Source: Bauldia sp. (GTDB taxonomy: Bacteria; Pseudomonadota; Alphaproteobacteria; Rhizobiales; Kaistiaceae). From it: a stretch of DNA of 34,403 nt. Positions within the stretch are counted from its first letter, which is position 1. Every line of letters starts with the position of its first letter. The stretch spans positions 23,396-57,798 of the forward strand of contig JAGRKZ010000025.1 in the NCBI GenBank assembly GCA_020442065.1, given 5' to 3'. The notes beneath the pieces were generated by a model. That model was not told the origin of the DNA. It ran no database searches and saw nothing but the letters and a program-made list of their open reading frames with translations. The translations under genes were made by a program, and so were the position numbers. This document shows, piece after piece, positions 11,020-19,136 of this stretch.

Positions 11020-12291
11020 TCATGAGGCGCCCCCGAGAGAGGTCGACAGCGCCGGGACGAAGGTGATGATGATCAGGGCCACGACCTGGACGGCCACGAA
11101 CGGCAGGACGCCGCGATAGAGCGCATGGGCCGGCAGTCCGGTGACCGACTGGGCGACGAAGAGGTTGAGGCCGAAGGGCGGCGTGAACATGCCGATCGCG
11201 AGGTTGACGGTCATGACGACGCCGAAGTGGATCGGGTCGATGTCGAGGGCGACGGCGATCGGAACCAGCAGCGGCGCGAGCACGAGGATCGCCGAGGTCG
11301 GGTCGAGGAAGCAGCCGACGGCGAGAAGGAGCACGTTGACCGCGATCAGGAAACCGACCGCCGACATGTCGAGCGCCTGGATCCAGGCCACGATCGCCTG
11401 GGGAATCCCCTGGGTGGTCAGCAGCCAGGTAGCGAGACCGGCGGCGGCGACGATGATGAGGATCTTGGCGGTGAGGATCGCCGCGGCGGACGCCGACCTG
11501 ACGATATCGGCCCAGCTCATCGAGCGATGGATGAAGCGGGCGACGACGATCGCGTAGAGGCAGGCGAAACCGCCGGCCTCGGTCGGCGAATACCAGCCGA
11601 GATAGATGCCGCCGAGGACGAAGACCGGCATCAGCAGCGACCAGAACGCGGCGCGCGTCGCCGCAAGCGCGGCGCGGCCGTCGAAGCGGCCGCTGCGCTC
11701 GACGCGGGAGCGCTTCGCGGCGGCGATGACATAGGCGGCCATCAGCAGCCCGATGACGATCCCCGGCAGGATGCCGGCGATGAACAGGCGCGGGACCGAC
11801 TGCTCCGCGACCAGGCCGTAGAGGATCATCGCGATGCTGGGCGGGATGACGATGTCGATGGCGCCGGAGGAGGCGAGGAGACCGGCCGACCGCTCGCGGC
11901 CATACCCTGCGGCGACGAGCTTGGGATAGAGCGTCTTGCCGAGCGCGGCGACCGCGGCAACGCTCGATCCCGAGACCGCGCCCATTGCCGCCGAGGCGCC
12001 GACGGTCGCGACCCCGAGACTGCCGGGAAGCCGCCCGGTCAGCGCCTCGACCCAGGCCACCAGGCGATCCGCCATGCCGCTCCGGGCGATCAGCTCGCCG
12101 GCGAGGACGAAGAACGGAACCGCGAGCAGGGCATAGTTGTCGAGGCCGCCAAAGATGACCTGATGGAGGACGAGCGGCGGCAAGGGCAGGACGAAGACGA
12201 TCGCCAGCACCGCGCCGGAGAGAAAGACGAGGAAGACCGGCGTGCCGAGCGCGAGCAGCGCGGCGGGAAGGGTGAAGAGCGCCGCCGTCAT
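11020..12291 (-). CDS. dctM: TRAP transporter large membrane subunit (DctM family)
   Basis: The 423-residue, highly hydrophobic protein with about eleven to twelve membrane segments forms the ion-coupled translocation pathway. Family features include the N-terminal ALLALGTPVFLVFLSGAVLA, the re-entrant AMGAVSGSSVAAVAALG (about residues 88-104, shown here in part) and PPSIAMILYGL. The start is ATG 12291, overlapping the stop of the small subunit gene as ATGA. It belongs to the operon with the binding protein and 5-formyl-3-hydroxy-2-methylpyridine-4-carboxylate dehydrogenase. Confidence 0.92.
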   Translation of the reverse strand: MTAALFTLPAALLALGTPVFLVFLSGAVLAIVFVLPLPPLVLHQVIFGGLDNYALLAVPFFVLAGELIARSGMADRLVAWVEALTGRLPGSLGVATVGASAAMGAVSGSSVAAVAALGKTLYPKLVAAGYGRERSAGLLASSGAIDIVIPPSIAMILYGLVAEQSVPRLFIAGILPGIVIGLLMAAYVIAAAKRSRVERSGRFDGRAALAATRAAFWSLLMPVFVLGGIYLGWYSPTEAGGFACLYAIVVARFIHRSMSWADIVRSASAAAILTAKILIIVAAAGLATWLLTTQGIPQAIVAWIQALDMSAVGFLIAVNVLLLAVGCFLDPTSAILVLAPLLVPIAVALDIDPIHFGVVMTVNLAIGMFTPPFGLNLFVAQSVTGLPAHALYRGVLPFVAVQVVALIIITFVPALSTSLGGAS

Positions 12292-12833
12292 GGCGGGCCT
12301 CCCCCATCGCCGCCGACAAGGGCGCGAACGTCGCGGACCAGGAGGACGAAGGCGACCACGGTCATGCCGGCGAAACCGGCAAGCACCGCGGCATGCGGAA
12401 TCGCCATCGGGATGCCGAGCGCCATGCTCCGGGTGCCGAGGCGGGCAATCTTGGTGACGTAGGCCCACGACGCGGCGGCGGTGTAGCCGGCCGCGGCGAG
12501 GGCGGTGAGATCGTGAAGCACCAGCACCGCCGGCCGCCAGCGCCCGCGGGCGTAGGACGGCACCAGATTGACGCTGATGTGCTCGCCGCGCGCCAGTGCG
12601 AGGACGGCGCCGCCCATGACGACCAGGATGATGGTGTAGACCATCAGCTCGTCGGCGCCGACGACGCGATAGGAGAAGATGTACCGGCCCGAGGCATTGA
12701 CGACGTTGATGGCGACCACGGCAAGCAGAAGGATGCCGAACACCCACTCGGCGACGGTGCCGACCCGCGCCGCGAACGCAGCCGGGGGACGGCGGTCCCC
12801 GAGCATGCCGGCGTGGTCGGCCGATCCGGTCAC
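12288..12833 (-). CDS. dctQ: TRAP transporter small membrane subunit (DctQ family)
   Basis: A 181-residue protein with four predicted membrane helices, at about residues 26-47, 63-82, 104-124 and 139-160, typical of DctQ. Helix 1 is followed by NASGRYIFSYRVVGADELM, close to the usual family pattern. The start is a GTG at 12833 overlapping the preceding TGA as GTGA, with GAAGGGGA upstream. It is translationally coupled both to the dehydrogenase before it and to the large subunit after it, which ties this transporter to B6 catabolism. Confidence 0.9.
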   Translation of the reverse strand: MTGSADHAGMLGDRRPPAAFAARVGTVAEWVFGILLLAVVAINVVNASGRYIFSYRVVGADELMVYTIILVVMGGAVLALARGEHISVNLVPSYARGRWRPAVLVLHDLTALAAAGYTAAASWAYVTKIARLGTRSMALGIPMAIPHAAVLAGFAGMTVVAFVLLVRDVRALVGGDGGGPP

Positions 12834-13768
12834 GGCGATGCGTCCCCTTCCTCGAGAATGCGCCGGATGGCGACGAGCTTGCGGGCCCGCTGCTGCTGGA
12901 GCGCGGCGATGGTCTCGGGCGTGTAGTCGTAGATGCCGCCGCCCGACTTGATGCCGAGCCGGCCGGCCTTGATCTGCGCGCGGGTGAGGTCGGCGACGTC
13001 GTCGCGGGCGCAGAGGTCGGCGTTCAGGAACGACGACACCGCGTGGTAGATGTCCATGCCGGCCATATCGAGGAGCGCCATCGGCCCGATCACCGCGATC
13101 TTGTAGCCGACGCCCCAGGAGACGCAGGTATCGAGATCCTCGGGCGCGATGACCCCGCGCTCGACCAAGTCGACCGCCTCGCGAAGGAGCGCGTAAAGGA
13201 TGCGGTTCTCGACGAAGCCGGGGACATCCTTCTTGAGGACCACCGGCAGGAGGCCGAGACCGCGGATGAAATCCCGCATGGCGTCGACGGTCTCAGGCGC
13301 AGTGTCGCGACCGCCGATCACCTCGATCATCGGGATGATGTGCGGCGGGTTCGACCAGTGCATGCCGACGAACCGCGCTGGGTGCGCAAGACCGGCCTGG
13401 AGCTCGGTGATCGGGATGCCGGACGTATCGGTCGCGATCACCACCGACGCGCCGACCAGCGGCTCGACCGCGCGATAGGTCTCGACCTTGACCTTGTGGT
13501 TCTCGGGAACGTTCTCGATCACCAGATCGGCGCCTTCGACCGCCTCGGCGATCGAGGCGACGAAGCGCACGCTGCCCTCGGCTCCCCCGGCCGGGGCGAT
13601 GCCGAGCTGGTCGAGGACTCCGGCGGCGATGCCCAGCATCGTTCGCGCCCGCTCGACGGCCGCGGGCGCGACGTCGAACGCGGCGACGTCGACTCCGCCA
13701 CGCGCCAGCCGGGCGGCGATGCCCGGCCCCATGGTCCCCAGTCCGATGAGCGCGACGCGACGGAACAT
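12830..13768 (-). CDS. 5-formyl-3-hydroxy-2-methylpyridine-4-carboxylate 5-dehydrogenase (3-hydroxyacyl-CoA dehydrogenase superfamily)
   Basis: Predicted to oxidise the 5-formyl intermediate to 3-hydroxy-2-methylpyridine-4,5-dicarboxylate with NAD+, the fifth step of B6 degradation pathway I. The 312-residue protein has the Rossmann motif GLGTMGPG (9-16), D32 for NAD, catalytic H137 in GMHWSNPPHIIPMIEVI with E149, and the C-terminal domain KKDVPGFVENRILYALLREA. The HWSNPPHI motif differs from HFFNPV of fatty-acid enzymes and agrees with my memory of the M. loti dismutating dehydrogenase. I start at ATG 13768; a longer reading frame would invade the GST gene. The stop overlaps the TRAP gene start. 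Confidence 0.85.
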   Translation of the reverse strand: MFRRVALIGLGTMGPGIAARLARGGVDVAAFDVAPAAVERARTMLGIAAGVLDQLGIAPAGGAEGSVRFVASIAEAVEGADLVIENVPENHKVKVETYRAVEPLVGASVVIATDTSGIPITELQAGLAHPARFVGMHWSNPPHIIPMIEVIGGRDTAPETVDAMRDFIRGLGLLPVVLKKDVPGFVENRILYALLREAVDLVERGVIAPEDLDTCVSWGVGYKIAVIGPMALLDMAGMDIYHAVSSFLNADLCARDDVADLTRAQIKAGRLGIKSGGGIYDYTPETIAALQQQRARKLVAIRRILEEGDASP

Positions 13769-13776
13769 CACGGGAC

Positions 13777-14394
13777 CTAAGCCGCCTTCGGGACGGCGCC
13801 GGTGGCAGCCTGGAAGGCGGGGCGCATGGCCATTGCCGACGCCCATCGCTCGAGGTTCGGCAGGGCCGGGCGATCGATCTTGAAATCGAGGCAGCGCTTC
13901 AGGATCGGGGCGCAGGCGATATCGGCGATCGTCAGCTTGTCGAGCGCAAGGAAGACCTTGCCGGCGAGATGGCCATCGATGATGGCGCACTGGGCGACGA
14001 GGTCCTTGATCTGGGCATCGTATTCCGGCGACCGCTCCTCCGGCGCAAGCTTGGAGCCCTTGAAGGCGGCAAGGTAGCCGGGATTGATCGCCGCGAGCAG
14101 GAAGTCCATCCAGCGCTCGACATGGGTGCGCTCCGCCGGGGTGGCGCCGGTCAGCTCGGGAGCGGCAACCGCGGCGAGGTAACGCAGGATCGTGTTCGAT
14201 TCCCAGATCACCACGTCGCCGTCGACGAAGGTCGGGACCTTCGAGGTGGGATTGAGGGCCTTGTATTCGGCGGTGGTCGTGTTCTCGAACTGGCGGCCGT
14301 AGTCCTCCCGTTCGTAGGCGGCGCCAATCTCCTCCAGCATGAAGAGGACTTTCTGGACGTTGCCGGAGGTCTGCCGGCCCAAGAGCTTGTACAT
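13777..14394 (-). CDS. Glutathione S-transferase family protein
   Basis: A 205-residue cytosolic GST: thioredoxin-like N-terminal domain with TSGNVQKVLFMLEE (candidate catalytic Ser at residue 10), the cis-proline region SKVPTFVDGD and the glutathione-binding ESNTILRYLA, then a helical C-terminal domain with LTIADIACAPILKR. It resembles the Gtt2/NVQKV-type bacterial GSTs rather than the zeta class (no SSxCxWRVR motif). In bacterial gentisate pathways a GST-like isomerase acts on the ring-cleavage product; a similar isomerase or glutathione-addition role beside the bicupin here is a hypothesis. It is 8 nt upstream of the dehydrogenase start and in the same operon. Confidence 0.82.
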   Translation of the reverse strand: MYKLLGRQTSGNVQKVLFMLEEIGAAYEREDYGRQFENTTTAEYKALNPTSKVPTFVDGDVVIWESNTILRYLAAVAAPELTGATPAERTHVERWMDFLLAAINPGYLAAFKGSKLAPEERSPEYDAQIKDLVAQCAIIDGHLAGKVFLALDKLTIADIACAPILKRCLDFKIDRPALPNLERWASAMAMRPAFQAATGAVPKAA

Positions 14395-14417
14395 GGCTTT
14401 CCTTGTTCCCTTGATTG

Positions 14418-14837
14418 CTATCCGTCCCGGTCCTGCGACGGCGGCAGCGGCTTGTAGACGATGGCTTCCATTTCGATCTTGGTGCTGATCACCGCCCGCG
14501 CCTCGATCGTGGTGCGCGCCAGCACCGCGTCGCCGATACCCTTGAGGAAGGCCTTGTTGTAGCGGCCGAAATCCCGCACGTCCTGAAGGTAGGTGGTGAT
14601 CCGCACGACGTCGGAGAGGGTTGCGCCCTCGTGGGCGATGACCCGCTCGATGGTCTTCAGCGTCGCCAGCGTCTCCTCTTCGATCGTGCCGCAGATGACA
14701 TCGTTGTTCTCGTCCTTCGGCACTTGCCCGGAGACGAAGATGTAGTCGCCGGCGCGCACCGCCGGGTGGAACGGCAGGTTCGGATTCTTGTCGCCGATGG
14801 CGTAGTGGGTGGGCGACTTTCTGGCGGCGTCCGACAC
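14418..14837 (-). CDS. RidA (YjgF/YER057c/UK114) family protein
   Basis: A 139-residue RidA-like protein with a full family core: RAGDYIFVSGQVP, ATLKTIERVIAHEGATLSDVVRITTYL and ARTTIEARAV. R108 corresponds to the arginine that holds the substrate carboxylate in imine-hydrolysing RidA enzymes. Family members hydrolyse enamines/imines, and some are dedicated deaminases in aromatic or heterocycle pathways (for example 2-aminomuconate deaminase). In this operon it could release ammonia from the ring-opened pyridine product. It starts at GTG 14837, with GAGGAG upstream overlapping the stop of the beta-propeller gene. Confidence 0.87.
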   Translation of the reverse strand: MSDAARKSPTHYAIGDKNPNLPFHPAVRAGDYIFVSGQVPKDENNDVICGTIEEETLATLKTIERVIAHEGATLSDVVRITTYLQDVRDFGRYNKAFLKGIGDAVLARTTIEARAVISTKIEMEAIVYKPLPPSQDRDG

Positions 14838-14847
14838 GGCAAGCTCC

Positions 14848-15975
14848 TCACAAGACGCTGGTTTCGATGATGTCGACGCCGCGAATCCGGTCGATCAGGT
14901 AGATGATCCCCCGGTCGTCCATCGTCACATCGTTGGACGAGGCACGCTCGGCGCCGGCCGGCGCGTCGGGCAGGTAGTGGCCGACCTCGCGCGGGGCGAA
15001 CGGATCGGCGATGTCGACGAGGCGCAGCCCTTGCGCGAACCAGGCAAAGGGAATGATCGATCCGCTGAAGCGCTCGGACGGCTGGTGGCAGCCGGTCATC
15101 GGCGGCTGCGGGGCGCCATCGGGGTCGAGGCCGGGAACCTGGAAGGTCGAGATCGACAGCGGATTGGTCTCGTCGGTGATGTCGTAGAGCCAGGCGAAGG
15201 CGGGCGCATGCGGCCGGAGCTTGGCCACGTCCTCGTCGGCCACCACCATCACGGCCCGGCCCTTGAGCGGCTGCGGAATCGGCAGGCAAGTGTGGGTCGG
15301 GTGCGGGAAGGCCGGGCTGGTATTGACGTGGGCGATCGCCACCGGCCGGCTGAGGTCGGAGATGTCGAGGATGAACAGGCCATGGTGCCAGTAGCTGACG
15401 TAAAGGCGGTCGCCCATGCGCAGCGGATGGTGGCAACGGGGCGTCACGTAGTCGGCCCAGGGATAGGGTTCGCCGCCGGCCGCCCACTGACCCGGTATCC
15501 ACCAGCGGCCGACCTCGGTCGGTGACGTTGGATCGGCCAGATCGAGGATCATGACGATGTTGCCGACATAGCCGTCGGCCGTCGGCGAGATATAGGCGTA
15601 GCGGCCGTCGAAGTCGTAGCGGTGGACGCCCTTGCCGGCGGTCGTCCACTTGGAGATCAGCCTGGGGCTTGCCGGCCGGGTGGTGTCGTAGAGTGCGAGG
15701 CCGCCGGTGAACGGATCGGAGCCGTCGGCGCCGAAGCGCTCATGGTTGACGATCATCAGGCCGTCCTTGGCCCGCACCTTGTGCGAATGCCAGCCGGGCG
15801 GGACGTCGATCGTGGCCACCTTCCGCGGATTGCGGGGATCGGAGATGTCGACCAGCGTCGTCCCGCTCGGCGGTCGCATGTGGCCGATATAGAGGATGTC
15901 GCCGTCGACCCAGACCTGGCCGCCGCCCGGACAATCGACGTGGCCGATCTGCTTGGTGTTGGACGCTGACGACAC
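14848..15975 (-). CDS. LVIVD-repeat beta-propeller protein of unknown function
   Basis: A 375-residue protein built from about seven repeats of the type LVDISDPRNPRKVATIDVP, LYDTTRPASPRLISKW, LDLADPTSPTEVGRW, LDISDLSRPVAIAHV, YDITDETNPLSIST, LVDIADPFAPREVGHY. These match LVIVD repeats, which fold as a beta-propeller. No signal peptide or membrane segment is seen, so it is probably cytoplasmic. Histidine-rich blade turns (GWHSHK, PRCHHPLRM, HPTHTC, TGCHQP) could hold a metal or substrate. No reaction can be assigned; a lactonase, isomerase or binding role after ring cleavage is possible. The GTG start at 15975 lacks a strong ribosome binding site, so the exact N-terminus is uncertain. Confidence 0.8.
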   Translation of the reverse strand: MSSASNTKQIGHVDCPGGGQVWVDGDILYIGHMRPPSGTTLVDISDPRNPRKVATIDVPPGWHSHKVRAKDGLMIVNHERFGADGSDPFTGGLALYDTTRPASPRLISKWTTAGKGVHRYDFDGRYAYISPTADGYVGNIVMILDLADPTSPTEVGRWWIPGQWAAGGEPYPWADYVTPRCHHPLRMGDRLYVSYWHHGLFILDISDLSRPVAIAHVNTSPAFPHPTHTCLPIPQPLKGRAVMVVADEDVAKLRPHAPAFAWLYDITDETNPLSISTFQVPGLDPDGAPQPPMTGCHQPSERFSGSIIPFAWFAQGLRLVDIADPFAPREVGHYLPDAPAGAERASSNDVTMDDRGIIYLIDRIRGVDIIETSVL

Positions 15976-16014
15976 TCTGGCACCGTGGCTTGGCGGCGGG
16001 CTGGACGAGATAGC

Positions 16015-16038
16015 CGGCTCCGCACCTCCGCGGAGCCG
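16015..16038 (-). repeat. Perfect intercistronic hairpin between bicupin and beta-propeller genes
   Basis: CGGCTCCGC (16015-16023) pairs with GCGGAGCCG (16030-16038) around a 6-nt loop: nine perfect base pairs inside the 75-nt gap between the bicupin stop and the next start. No T-tract follows, so it looks like an mRNA-processing or stability element rather than a full terminator. It may set bicupin expression above that of the downstream genes. Confidence 0.5.
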
Positions 16039-16050
16039 ACGGCCGGCGGA

Positions 16051-17202
16051 CTAGGCGAGGCGCAGGAGATCGCCCGCCTGGTTGCGGCCGAAACGCTTGT
16101 AGAGGTAGAGCGCCTTCTGGGTGGGGGCGTCGGTGGCGCCGAACAGGATCGCCGGCTCGGTGGACGAGCCGTTGACATGCTCGACCCAGCACCCGCCCGG
16201 GATGGCCAGCGTGTCGAACTGGCCCCAGTCGAAACGCTCGCCGTCGATGATCGAATAGCCGCTGCCGCGGAATGGGGCGAGCAGGAGGCTCGCGGTCTCG
16301 CGCTGGGGCAGCGTCTTCTCGCCCGGGCGCAGCATCTGGGCATAGAAGTTGATCGTCCGGAACACCGGGCCGCCGGTGGTGGGGTCGACATAGTCGACGA
16401 CGATGCCTTCGTGGGGGTCGCCGTCCCAATCCTTGTGGGCGTCGAGCACCGCTTCCATGTGCTCCCAGCGGTACACCCACATCGGCGAGGACTTGCCGCC
16501 GCCGCGCTTGTGGTCGACGAAGCGCGGCATCAGCCCGCCCTCGCCGTAGATGCTCTGGGAATAGTCGGCGGGATAGCGCGCCGCCTGGACCTTCTTGGCG
16601 ACTTCCTTGCCGTTCTCCACCTCGGTATAGTTGTGGTCGAAATGGACAGCGTGGAGGGTCTCGACCAGCGGCAGGTCGAGCACCGAGAGATTGACCGCCT
16701 GCTCGCCGCCGACCGTTCCGTGATTGTGCCAGGCGTCGTTGGGGGTCAGCACCATGTCGCCCGGCCCGAACACGACGTTCTCGCCCTCGACACCGGTGAA
16801 GTTGCCCTTGCCGGTGAGGCCGAAGCGGATGGCGCTCGGCGAGTGCTTGTGCGGCGGCATGATCTCGTCGGCGTCGTTGAGCCGATAGGCGGTGTACATG
16901 GTGCTCACCGACGCGCGCTTCGGCGCCAGCCCCGGGTTGATGAGGATCAGCGACCGGCGCTCGCTGTCGTCCATGGTGATCAACTGGGCGGCCCGCTGCA
17001 GCAGCGGCTCGATGTCCCCGTATTTCCACACGAAGGGCACGGCCTTGGCCGTCGCCATCAGCTGCTTGACCTCATCGTGCTCGACGCCTTCCGTGGTCGC
17101 CCAGAAGGGGAACATGTTGCCCTTGTGGATGTCGTCGTAGAGGCCGGTCAGCGCGGCCTTCTTGTTGCTGATGGAGGAGGGTGCAGTCTGCTGCGCGGCC
17201 AT
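16051..17202 (-). CDS. Gentisate/salicylate 1,2-dioxygenase-like bicupin, candidate pyridine ring-cleaving dioxygenase
   Basis: A 383-residue bicupin of the gentisate 1,2-dioxygenase family. The N-terminal cupin has the complete iron triad: H118 and H120 (MPPHKHSPSAIRF) and H159 (NDAWHNHG). R82/R83 and R126 sit where substrate-carboxylate arginines lie in family members. The C-terminal cupin (about residues 285-365) has lost the HxH motif, as is usual. These enzymes cleave between an OH-bearing carbon and an adjacent carboxyl-bearing carbon. Vitamin B6 acids such as 3-hydroxy-2-methylpyridine-4,5-dicarboxylate have just that arrangement, and no fumarylacetoacetase-like or maleylpyruvate pathway gene is present. 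A plain gentisate enzyme remains possible. Confidence 0.82.
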   Translation of the reverse strand: MAAQQTAPSSISNKKAALTGLYDDIHKGNMFPFWATTEGVEHDEVKQLMATAKAVPFVWKYGDIEPLLQRAAQLITMDDSERRSLILINPGLAPKRASVSTMYTAYRLNDADEIMPPHKHSPSAIRFGLTGKGNFTGVEGENVVFGPGDMVLTPNDAWHNHGTVGGEQAVNLSVLDLPLVETLHAVHFDHNYTEVENGKEVAKKVQAARYPADYSQSIYGEGGLMPRFVDHKRGGGKSSPMWVYRWEHMEAVLDAHKDWDGDPHEGIVVDYVDPTTGGPVFRTINFYAQMLRPGEKTLPQRETASLLLAPFRGSGYSIIDGERFDWGQFDTLAIPGGCWVEHVNGSSTEPAILFGATDAPTQKALYLYKRFGRNQAGDLLRLA

Positions 17203-17423
17203 GGCGGAAACGTCCTGTCTGAAGTTCGACCAGTCACCTAAACCACATCAACCGTAGCACATTGGTTGCGACGGTCAACGCGCATGGGATGGGCGGAGTG
17301 GTTGAGCTGGTTGGATCGCGTCGGTCGCCGTGGAAGTCGTCGTGGGCCGGCCGTTGCAACCCCGTGTGCGACGCGTGGGACGCGGGGTCTCCGCCGTGGA
17401 GAGTGCACGACGGCGATCGGCCC
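17203..17423 (-). promoter_or_regulatory. Promoter and operator-like half-sites upstream of the bicupin operon
   Basis: No gene is seen here. On the - strand TTGACC (17278-17273), a 16-nt spacer and an extended -10 TGC-TACGGT (hexamer 17256-17251) form a plausible promoter about 50 nt before the bicupin start. Half-sites related to those at 19137-19205 surround it: TCAACC 17248-17253, TTGGTTG 17262-17268, TCAACG 17275-17280, TGGTTGA 17299-17305 and TGGTTGG 17308-17314. Two lie inside the -35/-10 region, which suits repression by the regulator encoded at 19317-19991. This is pattern reading only. Confidence 0.5.
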
Positions 17424-17446
17424 CCAACCATCCGCCGGCTGGTTGG
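17424..17446. repeat. Inverted repeat at the 3' end of the GMC oxidoreductase gene
   Basis: CCAACCA (17424-17430) and TGGTTGG (17440-17446) are perfect 7-bp arms around a 9-nt GC-rich loop, directly after the GMC stop codon (17449-17451, - strand). It could be a hairpin weakening read-through into the bicupin gene. Since it carries the same TGGTTG core as the nearby operator-like sites, it could also be a regulator-binding site. Confidence 0.45.
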
Positions 17447-17448
17447 CT

Positions 17449-19080
17449 CTAGGCTGCCGCCGCCGGCGCGGCGGCATCGGCGGCGATGAGGTCCGCCGCC
17501 TTCTCCGCGATCATGATCACCGCGGCATTGATGTTGCCGCACACCAGATCCGGCATCACCGAGGCGTCGACCACCCGCAGCCCGTCGACGCCGCGCACCT
17601 TGAGGTGCGGGTCGACGACGGAACCGGGATCGACCCCCATGCGGCACGTCCCCGCCGGGTGATGGACGGTGATGGCGGTGTTGCGGATGTGAGTGTCGAT
17701 GTCCGCATCGTGCCGGCATTGCGGCCCGGGGAAGAACTCGGCGGCGACATAGGGCTGCATCGCGGGTTGCGCAGCGAGCTGGCGGGCGACCTTGATGCCA
17801 TGGCGCAGCGAGGCCCAGTCGCGCTCCGCCGAGAGGAAGTTCTGGTGGATGCGCGGCGCCGCAAACGGATCGGCCGATGCGAGGCTGACATGGCCCCGGC
17901 TCTCCGGCTGGACGGCGACGATCCGGGTGGCGAAACCGTCGGCAAACGGCTGCTTGAAGGGCGGAAGATAGGGCCAGGCGGCCAGCGGGGCGGCGGTGAA
18001 GAGGATCTGCACGTCCGGGAGCGGGCGATCGTCGCCACTGCGGAGGAACGCCACGGCGCCGCCGGGAACGTCGCCCGAGAAGCCGCGGCCGGTCAGATAC
18101 GTCCTGGCGAAGTCGACGGCGATGCGGTCGGCCCGCATCATCTTGAGGAACGGCCCCGGCTGCTTGCGGCGATACATGACGATCGCCGAGACGTGGTCCT
18201 GGAGATTCTTGCCGACGCCGGGCAGATCGACCACCGTCTCGATGCCGAGCGCCGACAGCTCCGCCCCGGCGCCGATGCCCGACAGCATCAGGAGTTGCGG
18301 GGTGTTGATGACCCCGCCCGAGAGGATCACCTCGCGGCGGGCGATCGCGGTGCGGGGCATGCCGTCGCGCCGGTAGGCGACGCCGGTCGCGCGGCCGTCG
18401 GCAAGGAGGATCCGGGTCGCGTGCGCCGCCGTCACGACCTCGAGATTGCGCCGGCCGAGGGCGGGACGGAGATAGGCGGTGGCCGCCGAGCAGCGGCGGC
18501 CGTCGCGGATCGACATCTGCAGGCGGCCGAAGCCCTCCTGGACGGCGCCGTTGTAGTCGGTGGTCTGGGCAAAGCCGGCCTCGCGGCTCGCCGCGAAGAC
18601 CGCGTCGACCAGAGGGTCGCGATACCGGCAGAACTGGGTGCGGATGGGGCCATCGCCCCCGCGAAAGGCGTCGGCGCCGCCCTCCCAGCTCTCCTGCCGC
18701 TTGAAATAGGGGAGGACCTTTTCGTAGGACCACTCGGTGAGGCCGCTCGCCGCCCAGCGGTCGTAGTCCCCCCGGTTGCCGCGAACATAGGCCATGGCGT
18801 TGGTCGAGGAGCAGCCGCCGATCACCTTGCCGCGGGCGCATTCGACCCGGCGGCCGCCGACATTCTCCTCCGGCTCGCAGAAATACATCCAGTCGTGGCG
18901 TCGCTCCACGAGGATCTTGCCCCAGCCGAGCGGGATGTGGATCATGGGGTCGCGGTCCCAGTCGCCGGCCTCGATCAGGAGCACCGTCACGGACGGGTCC
19001 GCGGTCAGGCGGTTGGCGAGGACACATCCGGCCGATCCGGCCCCGACGATGACGTAGTCGTAGTGCGCGGCCGCCGGCAT
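17449..19080 (-). CDS. GMC-family FAD-dependent oxidoreductase, candidate 4-pyridoxic acid dehydrogenase
   Basis: A 543-residue glucose-methanol-choline oxidoreductase: N-terminal FAD motif [17 protein letters not shown] with LLIEAG, second signature [15 protein letters not shown], and C-terminal active-site segments [11 protein letters not shown] and [16 protein letters not shown] (His and Asn). It resembles choline-dehydrogenase-type members. 4-Pyridoxic acid dehydrogenase of M. loti is, as I recall, a flavoprotein of similar size, and this oxidation (step four) is otherwise unfilled in the island, so it is the best candidate. I start at ATG 19080, where the FAD fold begins; an upstream GTG would add 23 odd residues. 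It is divergent from the regulator gene. Confidence 0.75.
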   Translation of the reverse strand: MPAAAHYDYVIVGAGSAGCVLANRLTADPSVTVLLIEAGDWDRDPMIHIPLGWGKILVERRHDWMYFCEPEENVGGRRVECARGKVIGGCSSTNAMAYVRGNRGDYDRWAASGLTEWSYEKVLPYFKRQESWEGGADAFRGGDGPIRTQFCRYRDPLVDAVFAASREAGFAQTTDYNGAVQEGFGRLQMSIRDGRRCSAATAYLRPALGRRNLEVVTAAHATRILLADGRATGVAYRRDGMPRTAIARREVILSGGVINTPQLLMLSGIGAGAELSALGIETVVDLPGVGKNLQDHVSAIVMYRRKQPGPFLKMMRADRIAVDFARTYLTGRGFSGDVPGGAVAFLRSGDDRPLPDVQILFTAAPLAAWPYLPPFKQPFADGFATRIVAVQPESRGHVSLASADPFAAPRIHQNFLSAERDWASLRHGIKVARQLAAQPAMQPYVAAEFFPGPQCRHDADIDTHIRNTAITVHHPAGTCRMGVDPGSVVDPHLKVRGVDGLRVVDASVMPDLVCGNINAAVIMIAEKAADLIAADAAAPAAAA

Positions 19081-19136
19081 GGGGATCGGTCTCCGAATTC
19101 GAACGTGCCGACCAGGCGGCACAGGCGCCACCAGGT

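Noticed and set aside
10997..12319. Long N-terminal extension of the DctP reading frame across the DctM gene
   Set aside because: The extension is antigenic noise in the wrong frame of DctM; the true DctP begins with a signal peptide at 10996.
16051..17202. Bicupin as part of an ordinary gentisate pathway
   Set aside because: No fumarylpyruvate hydrolase or zeta-type maleylpyruvate isomerase is present, and every recognisable neighbour is a B6 enzyme. It is not excluded, but not preferred.
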